64,000 nucleotides of DNA. It comes from JACCYX01 sp964610045. GTDB taxonomy: Bacteria; Chloroflexota; Chloroflexia; Thermomicrobiales; UBA6265. The stretch spans positions 21,433 to 85,432 of the forward strand of contig CAZSUN010000005.1 of assembly GCA_964610045.1 (NCBI GenBank), given 5' to 3'. Below are positions 35,150-42,776 of this stretch, piece by piece (positions within the stretch are counted from its first letter, which is position 1; every line of letters begins with the position of its first letter). The position numbers and the translations under genes are program-made. The notes under the pieces are model-generated. The model was not told the DNA's origin. It worked only from the letters and a program-made list of their open reading frames with translations, and made no database searches.

Positions 35150-35248
35150 CTAATCGGCCGGATGCCACCTACCATGCGAGACCAGGTTGAAGGACGGATC
35201 GGAGACCAGTCCAGCTTCCGCATACCGGATGTTTGCCGCGAAGATCAT
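35150..35248 (-). CDS. 32-residue peptide gene with strong Shine-Dalgarno
   Basis: ATG 35248 is preceded by AGGAAGGAGG at nine bases, one of the best ribosome sites in the window, and the ORF is followed within 25 bp by a Rho-independent terminator. The product starts MIFAANIRYAEAGLVS and ends VSHGRWHPAD. No family recognised; no Cys or Ser/Thr-rich core, no processing genes adjacent. A leader or regulatory peptide, or the remnant of a larger gene, are alternatives. Confidence 0.5.
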   Translation of the reverse strand: MIFAANIRYAEAGLVSDPSFNLVSHGRWHPAD

Positions 35249-35395
35249 GCCGTCGTACCTCCTTCCTGTCCGTATCAACGTTACCGTATTACGTTTGGTT
35301 CCCGCGGTTCTGGCCGCACTCAACCAACCGAGCGTCACACTCGACGATTTGCATCCTAGCGACCGATTGGACGGAAGTCAATACCCCGTGCCTGC

Positions 35396-36244
35396 TTACG
35401 ATTGGTGGGCCGCCGCCGGGGCGTGGGCAGGTTTTTCAGCTCGTTGCCATGGCCAGCGGATGGGGAGCGGGTATGGCAGGAGCCGGTTGATCGCGAGCGA
35501 GAGGGCGATGACGATCCAGCCACCGACCACGTCGAGCCAGTAGTGATTCCCGGTCACGATGACGGTCACCGGCAGGAGCAGGGTGAGGAACAGGCCGACC
35601 ACCCGGCCGACCCACGGCCAGGGGAGGGCAGCAGCCACCATGATGCCGGCGACCATGGTCCAGCCACAGTGCATGCTCGGCATGGCGGCAAACCTGTTGG
35701 CGGATACCAGGCCACTCTCGCTGAAGTAGTTCGGCCCGTAGACAGCCAGGGTGTCGACGAATGGCCACCCGTAATCCGACATGAACCGGGGAGGAGCAAG
35801 GGGGTAAATCGCGTACCAGGGGAGCGCGACGATCATCGAAATGACGAACACGCGGCGGAGATACCGGTATCGTGCCGGGTTGAGGGCCAGAAGCAGGATG
35901 GCGCAGGCGTAGAACCCGTACATGTAGTAGGCGTAGATATTGTTGAAAACCTTGATCAGGCTTCCCTGATCGAGGACCCACTTCTGCCACGAGAGTTCGA
36001 AATTGAGCCCGAGTTTACCCTGGAAGCTGAGCAGGTCGAGTGCGTTGTCGAACGCGACCCTCTCCGCACGCGTAATGTACGTTTTCCGGACCATTTTGTA
36101 GGCCTGGAACAAGGCCATGAAGAGGAGGATTTGCGATGTGGCGTACAAGGCGATGCGTGGCAAGGCACGGATTGCGGGCCAGGACGATGCCTCGTCGTTG
36201 GGAGGCCGGAACGTGGTGCGTTCCGGCGCGACGCTAGAAGCCAC
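35396..36244 (-). CDS. PAP2-superfamily membrane phosphatase (inositol phosphorylceramide synthase-like)
   Basis: 282 residues from GTG 36244, overlapping the upstream gene by 11 bp. Six membrane segments are visible. Acid-phosphatase motifs are YPLAPPRF, AAMPSMHCGW (second motif with His) and TGNHYWLDVVGG (third motif, catalytic His), in the PAP2_3/AUR1-like arrangement. Such enzymes dephosphorylate or transfer lipid head groups. The end is a basic Trp/Pro tail in the cytoplasm. The 11-bp overlap implies coupling to the PPOX gene. Confidence 0.85.
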   Translation of the reverse strand: MASSVAPERTTFRPPNDEASSWPAIRALPRIALYATSQILLFMALFQAYKMVRKTYITRAERVAFDNALDLLSFQGKLGLNFELSWQKWVLDQGSLIKVFNNIYAYYMYGFYACAILLLALNPARYRYLRRVFVISMIVALPWYAIYPLAPPRFMSDYGWPFVDTLAVYGPNYFSESGLVSANRFAAMPSMHCGWTMVAGIMVAAALPWPWVGRVVGLFLTLLLPVTVIVTGNHYWLDVVGGWIVIALSLAINRLLPYPLPIRWPWQRAEKPAHAPAAAHQS

Positions 36245-36656
36245 GCAGCTTCTCAGGAGTGACCTGGATCACCACCGAGTAGTCCGCGGCGAAGCGTTCC
36301 GGGGTGTAGCCGAGACCGGCAATCGACGTGTCGTATTTCGCCTGATACTCGGGTACGGTGTCCGACGACGGTTCGGTTCCGAGGACTTTCGCCGTGCCGT
36401 TGAGGACCACGACATCGCTCCCGCTGTGGGTGGCGTTGAAGTTCAGGGAAACGCGTGGATTACGCTCGATTCCGCGCAATTTCGGTGTGTTCGGCTGGCT
36501 GAAAATGAGGACGGATTCGTCCTTCCAGACGAACCAGACCGGGCTCGGTTGCGGCGCACCGTTCGGGCCGGTCGTGGTCAGCCAGATCACCTGCTCGGAT
36601 TCGAGGCGATCAAGCGCGCGCTGGCCGAATTCGGAACTGAAATCAATGGACGACAA
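36234..36656 (-). CDS. PPOX-class flavin/F420-dependent oxidoreductase
   Basis: 140 residues from ATG 36656. A split-barrel flavoprotein: ALDRLESEQVIWLTTTGPNG, then PQPSPVWFVWKDE, LIFSQPNTPKLRGIERNPRVSLNF and the dimer-forming C-terminal strand. It matches the TIGR03667-type group associated with F420 in actinobacteria and Thermomicrobia. Substrate unknown. A dispersed TCATTCCGAGC repeat pair lies just upstream. Confidence 0.85.
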   Translation of the reverse strand: MSSIDFSSEFGQRALDRLESEQVIWLTTTGPNGAPQPSPVWFVWKDESVLIFSQPNTPKLRGIERNPRVSLNFNATHSGSDVVVLNGTAKVLGTEPSSDTVPEYQAKYDTSIAGLGYTPERFAADYSVVIQVTPEKLRGF

Positions 36657-36708
36657 GTCTGGCTCCTTTCCTTTTACACATCGCCTGATTGATGGTGTCG
36701 AGACTTGC

Positions 36709-36761
36709 GCCGGAAGATTCCTCGCTTCGCTCGGAATGACAGTGTTTTGCTCGGAATGACA
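36709..36761 (-). repeat. Dispersed TCATTCCGAGC repeat, tandem pair
   Basis: GCTCGGAATGACA occurs twice (36729-36741 and 36749-36761) preceded by GATTCCTCGCTTC. Same family as 30933-31013. Located between guaB and the PPOX gene. Confidence 0.7.
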
Positions 36762-36781
36762 ATCGGTGAGAAAGCGCGGGA

Positions 36782-38335
36782 TCAGTTGACCCCGCCGACC
36801 CGGTAGTTGGGCGCTTCCTTGGTAACGACGACGTCGTGTGGATGGCTCTCGCGAAGTCCGGCGGCCGTCACCTGTATGAACTGCGTATCGTGCTTGAGCG
36901 CGGTGATGGTGGCAGCCCCCACGTAACCCATCGCCGAACGCAGGCCGCCGACCAGCTGGTAGACCAGTGGGCTGAGTTGCCCCTTGTAGGCGACGCGGCC
37001 CTCGATGCCCTCCGGCACCAGTTTCGAGACATTGCCGATGTCTTCCTGGAAGTACCGGTCCTTTGAGTACGAGCGCGCCCGCATAGCGCCGAGCGAGCCC
37101 ATCCCGCGGTACTCCTTGAAGCGCTCGCCCTGGAAGATGATGACTTCGCCGGGACTTTCATCCAGGCCGGCAAAGAGACTGCCAAGCATCACGCAGTCGG
37201 CGCCGGCGGCAATCGCCTTGGCGATGTCGCCGGAGTACTGGATTCCGCCGTCGGCGATCACCGGCACCCCACGCGGACCGGCGACTTTCGCGCACTCGTT
37301 GATGGCGGTCACCTGCGGGACGCCGGTGCCGGAGACGACGCGAGTGGTGCAGATCGATCCTGGCCCCACCCCAACCTTCACCGCGTCAGCACCGGCATCG
37401 ATGAGGGCACCGGCGGCGGCACCAGTGGCGATGTTCCCTGCCACAATGGGAATCGGGTGAGCTGCCTTCATGCGGCGAACCATATCGATCACGCCGATGT
37501 TGTGGCCGTGGGCGGTGTCCACGATCAGCAGGTCAACCCCACTGGCGACCAGCGCCTCGGCGCGCTCCTCGGCGTCCTTGCCGACACCGATGGCGGCGCC
37601 CACGCGCAGGCGGCCCCGCTCGTCCTTGGTTGCATTCGGGTACTGGATCTTCTTTTGGATGTCCTTAACGGTGATCAGACCGGTCAGGTAGCCGTTCTCA
37701 TCCACCACCGGCAACTTTTCAACCTTGTGGCGGTGCAGGATCTCGCTCGCCTCGTCCAGTGTCGTGCCCTGGGGGGCGGTGACCAGGCGCTCGCTGGTCA
37801 TCACCTGGAAGATCGGCTGGTTCACATCCTGGATGAACCGGAGGTCGCGATTGGTCAGGATGCCGACGAGCTTCCCGCCTTCGTCGGTAATCGGCACACC
37901 GGAGATGTGATACCGCTCCATCACGGCCAGCGCATCGCTCACCGGGTGCTCGGGACCGAGTGTGACGGGCTCGACGATCATGCCGGATTCGGACCGTTTG
38001 ACCTTGTCGATTTCGGCGGCCTGTTCTTCGACCGCGAGATTGCGGTGGACGATGCCGATGCCGCCTTCGCGAGCAAGAGCAATCGCCAGCCGCGCCTCGG
38101 TCACCGTATCCATGGCGGCGGAGACGAGCGGGATGTTGATGCGGATGTCCCCGGCGATGCGAGTGCTGGTGTCGACCAGGTGGGGCAGCACATCGGACCT
38201 GGCCGGCAGGAGGTAGACATCGTCAAAGGTGAGGCCAAGCCCGACGAACTTGTCTGACCGCATCGAAGATGCGACATGGCCGTTGAGGGCAGGGTCGGCG
38301 GCGGTTTCGGGGATAGGTTGAATCGTCATGCTCAT
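36782..38335 (-). CDS. guaB: Inosine-5'-monophosphate dehydrogenase
   Basis: 517 residues from ATG 38335. Oxidises IMP to XMP, committing to guanine nucleotides. The (beta/alpha)8 barrel begins GLTFDDVYLLPARSDV; two CBS domains lie at about residues 115-235 (GVPITDEGGKLVGILTNRDLR and KLPVVDENGYLTGLITVKDI), then the catalytic loop VGPGSICTTRVVSGTGVPQ with the active Cys, and GMGSLGAM plus the flap. Complete and typical. It follows the soj-like parA gene by 75 bp. Confidence 0.97.
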   Translation of the reverse strand: MSMTIQPIPETAADPALNGHVASSMRSDKFVGLGLTFDDVYLLPARSDVLPHLVDTSTRIAGDIRINIPLVSAAMDTVTEARLAIALAREGGIGIVHRNLAVEEQAAEIDKVKRSESGMIVEPVTLGPEHPVSDALAVMERYHISGVPITDEGGKLVGILTNRDLRFIQDVNQPIFQVMTSERLVTAPQGTTLDEASEILHRHKVEKLPVVDENGYLTGLITVKDIQKKIQYPNATKDERGRLRVGAAIGVGKDAEERAEALVASGVDLLIVDTAHGHNIGVIDMVRRMKAAHPIPIVAGNIATGAAAGALIDAGADAVKVGVGPGSICTTRVVSGTGVPQVTAINECAKVAGPRGVPVIADGGIQYSGDIAKAIAAGADCVMLGSLFAGLDESPGEVIIFQGERFKEYRGMGSLGAMRARSYSKDRYFQEDIGNVSKLVPEGIEGRVAYKGQLSPLVYQLVGGLRSAMGYVGAATITALKHDTQFIQVTAAGLRESHPHDVVVTKEAPNYRVGGVN

Positions 38336-38410
38336 GCGACGCCTGGACTCCTGGATATGGGTGGGGCGGGAATTGCGGCGCCGGCAGGGGAGGCGCCTGA
38401 CAGGACAATC

Positions 38411-39196
38411 CTACCGCAGGCTGCCAAGCCGTTGTACCAGCTCGTTGGTGAATGCCTCGTAGGCGACGCCACCGCGGGACGAGGGGTCGTACTCGGCGAT
38501 CGCCTGACCGTAGCTGGGCGCTTCGGCCAGCCGCACCGATCGTGGAATCACCGTTTCGAAGATGCGGTCCGGAAAGAACCGGCGTACCTCATCCACCACC
38601 ATCGCCGAGAGGTTGGTACGAGCATCGAACATCGTCATCAACACCCCGAGCAGGTCGAGGTTCGGGTTCAGCTGACGTCGGACGAGATCGATGGTGGTGA
38701 TCAGTTGACTCACGCCTTCGAGTGCCAGGAACTCGCACTGGATCGGCACCACGACATGATCGGCCGCGGTCAGGCCGTTGACGGTGAGCAATCCCAGTGA
38801 TGGTGGCGAGTCGATGATAGCCAGGTCGTACCGGTCGGCTACCGACGCGAGTGCCCGTTTCAGCTGCCGTTCCCGTTGGACGAGTCCGACCAGGTCAACC
38901 TCGGCAGCGGCAAGCGCCGGTGTGGACGGCAACAGGTCCAGCCGCTCGCGCACGCCCGGAATGATAGCGCCAGCGGTTGATTCCGGGTTCAAGATGGCGT
39001 CATAGGTGGAGTGATCCAGCGACTGCTTGTCGACCCCTAGGGACGAGGTTGCGTTGCCCTGGGGGTCGAGGTCAACCAGCAAGACGCGAATCCCGTCCCT
39101 GGCGAGAAGGACACCGGTGTTGACGGTCGTGGTGGTTTTGCCAACCCCGCCTTTCTGGTTGGCGAAAGCGACGATCTGCATCCCGGGGACCGTCAC
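38411..39196 (-). CDS. ParA/Soj-type ATPase without adjacent parB
   Basis: 261 residues from GTG 39196, overlapping the stop of the L,D-transpeptidase gene as GTGA; ATG 39181 is an alternative start. The deviant Walker A is FANQKGGVGKTTTTVN, Walker B in LAIIDSPPSLG, with LVDLDPQGNATSSLG. This is the typical chromosomal Soj sequence, yet no parB follows (guaB does). It may segregate with the ParB from 32678, position another cargo, or regulate cell-envelope machinery, given its coupling to a wall enzyme. Confidence 0.9.
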   Translation of the reverse strand: MTVPGMQIVAFANQKGGVGKTTTTVNTGVLLARDGIRVLLVDLDPQGNATSSLGVDKQSLDHSTYDAILNPESTAGAIIPGVRERLDLLPSTPALAAAEVDLVGLVQRERQLKRALASVADRYDLAIIDSPPSLGLLTVNGLTAADHVVVPIQCEFLALEGVSQLITTIDLVRRQLNPNLDLLGVLMTMFDARTNLSAMVVDEVRRFFPDRIFETVIPRSVRLAEAPSYGQAIAEYDPSSRGGVAYEAFTNELVQRLGSLR

Positions 39197-40497
39197 TCCC
39201 GAACCGTGACGGCCGTCCCAAGCGGCGCCCAGTCATACAGGAACGCGGAAACGTCCAGTGGCAGGTTGATGCAGCCGTGGCTCATCTTGTGGCCGAAATT
39301 GTTGTGCCAGTACGCACCGTGCAGGGCCTCGGCCTGATAATTAATGAACATCACGTCCGGGACATCGTGCACCAGGTATTCAGTCCCGCCGCCGTCGGTC
39401 GGCGTGGCATCGCCCACGGCGGTCACTTCCCCTTCGCCATTGGTGACACCGGTCATGTCCTTTACGGGGAACTTGATGCGAACGTGGAATGCGCCAACCT
39501 CGGTGTTGTTGGGATCGACCCCGGTGCTGACCAGGGTTTCGAGGATGACCTGATCCCCCTGGTATGCCACCAGTTTTTGTTCGCTGATGCTGACCTCGAT
39601 GTGTTTGCGACCGGAGATCGCCGTCACGTCAACGCCGTACGGATTGGGGCTGTCGATAAAGAGTGCTTCAGAGAAGTCGGGAAGTGCTCCCTGTGAGACC
39701 GGTTCGGTGCTGAAGCCATACCGATCCGGATGCTCGGAAGGCAGGGGGGCAGGATAGATCTCGCTGCCGTTCGAAATCAGGATGCTGTTCTCGAAATACT
39801 GCACCGTCACGCCCCGCATGTTGACCGGCTCGCTGATTGGAGCTCCGAGGTAGAACCAGCCCTCGTGGCTGTCGTACCAGGCACCGAACTCGCCGGCGAT
39901 CGAGAACCCGGTGGCATCGCTGAAGCGCCCGCCGCCGCTCCAGACTTCGCCTGCGCGCGCTTCCTGGTTGACGCCCGGCGTCCAGGCCGATGTCCGGCGG
40001 TCGCCGGTGGCGCGCCGGCCGTCAGCACGGGTCGTGGTTTGGCGGTCACGCACGTCCTGCTCGCCAGCCGGCATCAGTCGCACGGTTGGGTTGTCGGTCT
40101 GCGTCCAATCCGGGTTGTACTGGAAGATGCCGCGTTCGAACGCCTGGCTATAAAGGCCATTCGCAGCGACGAACACTTCGGAGATCGGATTGCCATAGAC
40201 GGAATCCGCACCATTCGCTCGCCAGTAGTCGAGCATCGTGCCATAGACGGTGTGACGGGTCTCCGGAACGTAGACCTGCATCGTCGTCTGGCCGAAATCC
40301 ACCGGCACCAGAATTTCATCGATGCCAAGTTCGGCAGCAAGGGCGCTACGGCTCAGCGGACCGTCCTGATCGGTCTGGGCCGCCGATGAGATCGGAGGCA
40401 TCATAGTGGCCAACATGCCGATCAGCGCCATAGCCGTGATGATTCGCGTGCGTCCACGCTGTCGCTTCGACCGCATCCGCAAGACTCTTCCCCACAT
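39193..40497 (-). CDS. Exported L,D-transpeptidase (YkuD domain)
   Basis: 434 residues. An N-terminal signal sequence (basic start, then IITAMALIGMLATMMPPISSAA) precedes a roughly 200-residue region with two similar 'YGNPISEVF/YLGAPISEPV' wing-like repeats, then a YkuD catalytic domain: KHIEVSISEQKLVAYQGDQVI, and the active site HGAYWHNNFGHKMSHGCINL with the catalytic Cys. It would form 3-3 cross-links or attach proteins to peptidoglycan outside the membrane. It is coupled to the downstream parA. Confidence 0.9.
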   Translation of the reverse strand: MWGRVLRMRSKRQRGRTRIITAMALIGMLATMMPPISSAAQTDQDGPLSRSALAAELGIDEILVPVDFGQTTMQVYVPETRHTVYGTMLDYWRANGADSVYGNPISEVFVAANGLYSQAFERGIFQYNPDWTQTDNPTVRLMPAGEQDVRDRQTTTRADGRRATGDRRTSAWTPGVNQEARAGEVWSGGGRFSDATGFSIAGEFGAWYDSHEGWFYLGAPISEPVNMRGVTVQYFENSILISNGSEIYPAPLPSEHPDRYGFSTEPVSQGALPDFSEALFIDSPNPYGVDVTAISGRKHIEVSISEQKLVAYQGDQVILETLVSTGVDPNNTEVGAFHVRIKFPVKDMTGVTNGEGEVTAVGDATPTDGGGTEYLVHDVPDVMFINYQAEALHGAYWHNNFGHKMSHGCINLPLDVSAFLYDWAPLGTAVTVRE

Positions 40498-40577
40498 GCC
40501 GCTCCGTTCGCCCCAGACGAACGTCCCAACTCAACCATGAAGCATACGTCGCGATGAGAGGTTGTGGACGCCTGCGG

Positions 40578-41420
40578 TCAGGCGACCGCACCGGCCCGGA
40601 TCAGGTTGATCTCATCGCGCAACGACCTGGCTGCTTGTCCGGCGGCGATGGCGTAGTCACTCCCGCTGCCGGCGAAGAGGATGGAGCGTGACGCGGAACA
40701 GATCAGACCCGTACCGCGTTCGTTCAAGCCAACGCGAAGCGAACCAGCAAGATCCCCGCCCTGCGCGCCGACACCGGGCAGCAAGATGGCCTGGTTGCCG
40801 ACTCGTTGCCGAACCGAGGCAAGCTCTCCCGGCCAGGTGGCGCCGACCACAAGACCAACCGACGCCGGATAGGCGGCGTCCCACTCGCGGCAACGGTCGG
40901 CGACGGTCAGGTAGAGGTGATCTTCGCCAACCACCGGGACATCCTGAACATCGCCGCTTCCTGGATTGCTCGTCTTGCAGATGACGATCACCCCGCGCCC
41001 GTCACGGGAAAGAAATGGTTCCAGGGAGTCCTCGCCCATGTAGGGATTGACCGTGATCGCATCGAAATCGAACTCGTCGAACCAACCCCGGGCGTAGGCG
41101 CGCGCGGTTTCCCCGACATCGCCAACCTTGCAATCGAGGATGACCGGTATCTCGCGGGGGATCGCCTGGCGAACATCCCACAGTACCTGAAGCCCGGCGG
41201 GACCGAGTTGGGTAAAGAAGGCGAGGTTCGGCTTGTAGCAGGCAACCCAGTCCTTCGTCGCGTCTACGATGTCCTGGCAGAACCGGGCGACAGCCGCCGG
41301 ACCCTCCCCGGCAACGGCGGGGATTTTGGCGGGGACAGGGTCGAGCCCGACGCAGAGGAGGGTATCGGCGGACTGCATCCGGCGCTCAATGCGTTCCGCG
41401 AAGGTGGTTGCTGGCGTCAT
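40578..41420 (-). CDS. pyrF: Orotidine-5'-phosphate decarboxylase, group 2
   Basis: 280 residues from ATG 41420. Makes UMP from OMP. Group-2 features: LLCVGLDPVPAKIP, the KPNLAFFTQLGPAGL segment, the catalytic DCKVGDVGETARAYA (Asp-x-Lys-x-x-Asp), VNPYMGEDSLEPFL, and LPGVGAQGGD with the Arg/Gln phosphate loop. Length is typical of the TIGR02127-type enzymes of actinobacteria and Chloroflexota. No other pyr gene is adjacent. Confidence 0.95.
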   Translation of the reverse strand: MTPATTFAERIERRMQSADTLLCVGLDPVPAKIPAVAGEGPAAVARFCQDIVDATKDWVACYKPNLAFFTQLGPAGLQVLWDVRQAIPREIPVILDCKVGDVGETARAYARGWFDEFDFDAITVNPYMGEDSLEPFLSRDGRGVIVICKTSNPGSGDVQDVPVVGEDHLYLTVADRCREWDAAYPASVGLVVGATWPGELASVRQRVGNQAILLPGVGAQGGDLAGSLRVGLNERGTGLICSASRSILFAGSGSDYAIAAGQAARSLRDEINLIRAGAVA

Positions 41421-41744
41421 CGTGTTCTCCGGCCTGCGGTCGAGGTTCCAACATCAGAAGGATAAGTGGTTTCAAGGTTTGGTGGATAGTTCAGAAGGTT
41501 CCAGTTCATCGGGTTGCAGATTGTGACAATCGGGAACAGGTTTTTCCTCGTATCGCACGGTGGTACACTGCGCCCACGATGGTTCGGACGTCACCGGAAC
41601 CTGCCTGCGGGCAGAGCGGCGCAACCGAACGCCACCCCGACGGCGTAGACCATCACCCCGCGACCGATTCATGATGCCAGATTTCGTGACGATGAGCCGG
41701 TGTTGCTCACGTCGCGAATGGCCCAGACGACGCGGAAGGACCCT
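41421..41744 (+). promoter_or_regulatory. Intergenic region between divergent pyrF and the dehydratase gene
   Basis: 324 bp without a credible gene. An extended -10 (TGGTACACT, 41561-41569) could drive the plus-strand dehydratase-TPR pair, giving a leader of about 170 nt; no good -35 is visible. Nothing else recognisable. Confidence 0.35.
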
Positions 41745-42776
41745 TTGACCGACCACCGACCAACCACCACCAGAATTCCGACTGATTCCGCCGCACCGTG
41801 GGATGGGCCGTTGCCAACCCTTGAGGATGTTTTCCGGGCGCGCGCAGTGATCCGGCAGCACCTGGCACCGACACCGCTGCTCCACGCCGAGGCATTGTCG
41901 GAGCGGCTTGGCTTCGATCTCCGCATCAAGTGCGAAAACGTGCAGCCAACCGGCGCGTTCAAGGTTCGAGGCGGCTTGTACTACATGAGCCGACTCGACG
42001 ATGAATCCCGCGCCAGGGGCGTCGTGGCAGCATCGACAGGCAACCACGGCCAGTCGATCGCTTATGCCGCGCGCGAGTTTGGCTCCCGGGCTACCGTGTT
42101 CGTGCCGGAGGGAGCCAATCCGCTCAAAGTGGCCTCGATGCAGCGATTGGGCGCCGAGGTCATCGCCTTTGGGCGGGACTTCGACGATTGCCTGGACGAA
42201 TCGAAACGCCACGCCGAGCGCACCGGCGCCGTATTCATTCACTCGGCGAACGAGCCGGACCTGATCGCGGGTGTCGCCACGCACACCCTGGAGATCATGG
42301 AGCAGGCGCCAGATACCGATGCGGTGTTCGTCGCAATCGGTGGCGGCAGCGGTTTGTGCGGTGCAGTGATCGCCGGAAAAGGCATCAAGCCGAATCTGGA
42401 GGTGACGGGTGTCCAGGCCGAACTCGCGCCGGTGGTTCGCGACTCGTGGCGGGCGCGAACCCTCCTGCAATACGAGACCGCGCCGACGTTCGCCGAGGGT
42501 GTGGCGACCCGGCAGGCGTTCTCCCTGCCGGCGGCAATTCTGTGGGATCGGGTTGACGATATCATGGTGGTATCAGATTCCGACCTGAAACGGTCGATGT
42601 TGACGCTTCTGGAAGCAACACGCCTGGTTGCGGAAGGAGCTGGCGCCGCGGGCCTGGCTGGCGCCTATCGCAAACGGGATTCGTTGCAGGGCAAGAAGGT
42701 GGTCGTGATCGTCTCGGGTGGCAACGTGACCCTCGATGGGCTGGCATTGGCGATGCGAGAGGAGCGTGCGTGGTGA
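41745..42776 (+). CDS. Threonine/serine ammonia-lyase (dehydratase), PLP fold type II
   Basis: 343 residues from TTG 41745 (GGAAGGA upstream); ATG 41718 is an alternative. The PLP lysine lies in QPTGAFKVRGG, with ASTGNHGQSIAYAA, the glycine loop VAIGGGSGLCGA and IVSGGNVTLDGLA near the end. There is no C-terminal ACT domain, so it resembles the catabolic TdcB-type or serine racemase-like enzymes rather than the feedback-inhibited IlvA. It could supply 2-oxobutanoate for isoleucine but is unlinked to the ilv operon. It overlaps the TPR gene start by 7 bp. Confidence 0.9.
   Translation: MTDHRPTTTRIPTDSAAPWDGPLPTLEDVFRARAVIRQHLAPTPLLHAEALSERLGFDLRIKCENVQPTGAFKVRGGLYYMSRLDDESRARGVVAASTGNHGQSIAYAAREFGSRATVFVPEGANPLKVASMQRLGAEVIAFGRDFDDCLDESKRHAERTGAVFIHSANEPDLIAGVATHTLEIMEQAPDTDAVFVAIGGGSGLCGAVIAGKGIKPNLEVTGVQAELAPVVRDSWRARTLLQYETAPTFAEGVATRQAFSLPAAILWDRVDDIMVVSDSDLKRSMLTLLEATRLVAEGAGAAGLAGAYRKRDSLQGKKVVVIVSGGNVTLDGLALAMREERAW

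Noticed and set aside
35150..35248. Lasso-peptide or other RiPP precursor interpretation of the 32-residue ORF
   Set aside because: A Gly-start core with Asp/Glu at position 7-9 does not fit, and no maturation genes are adjacent.
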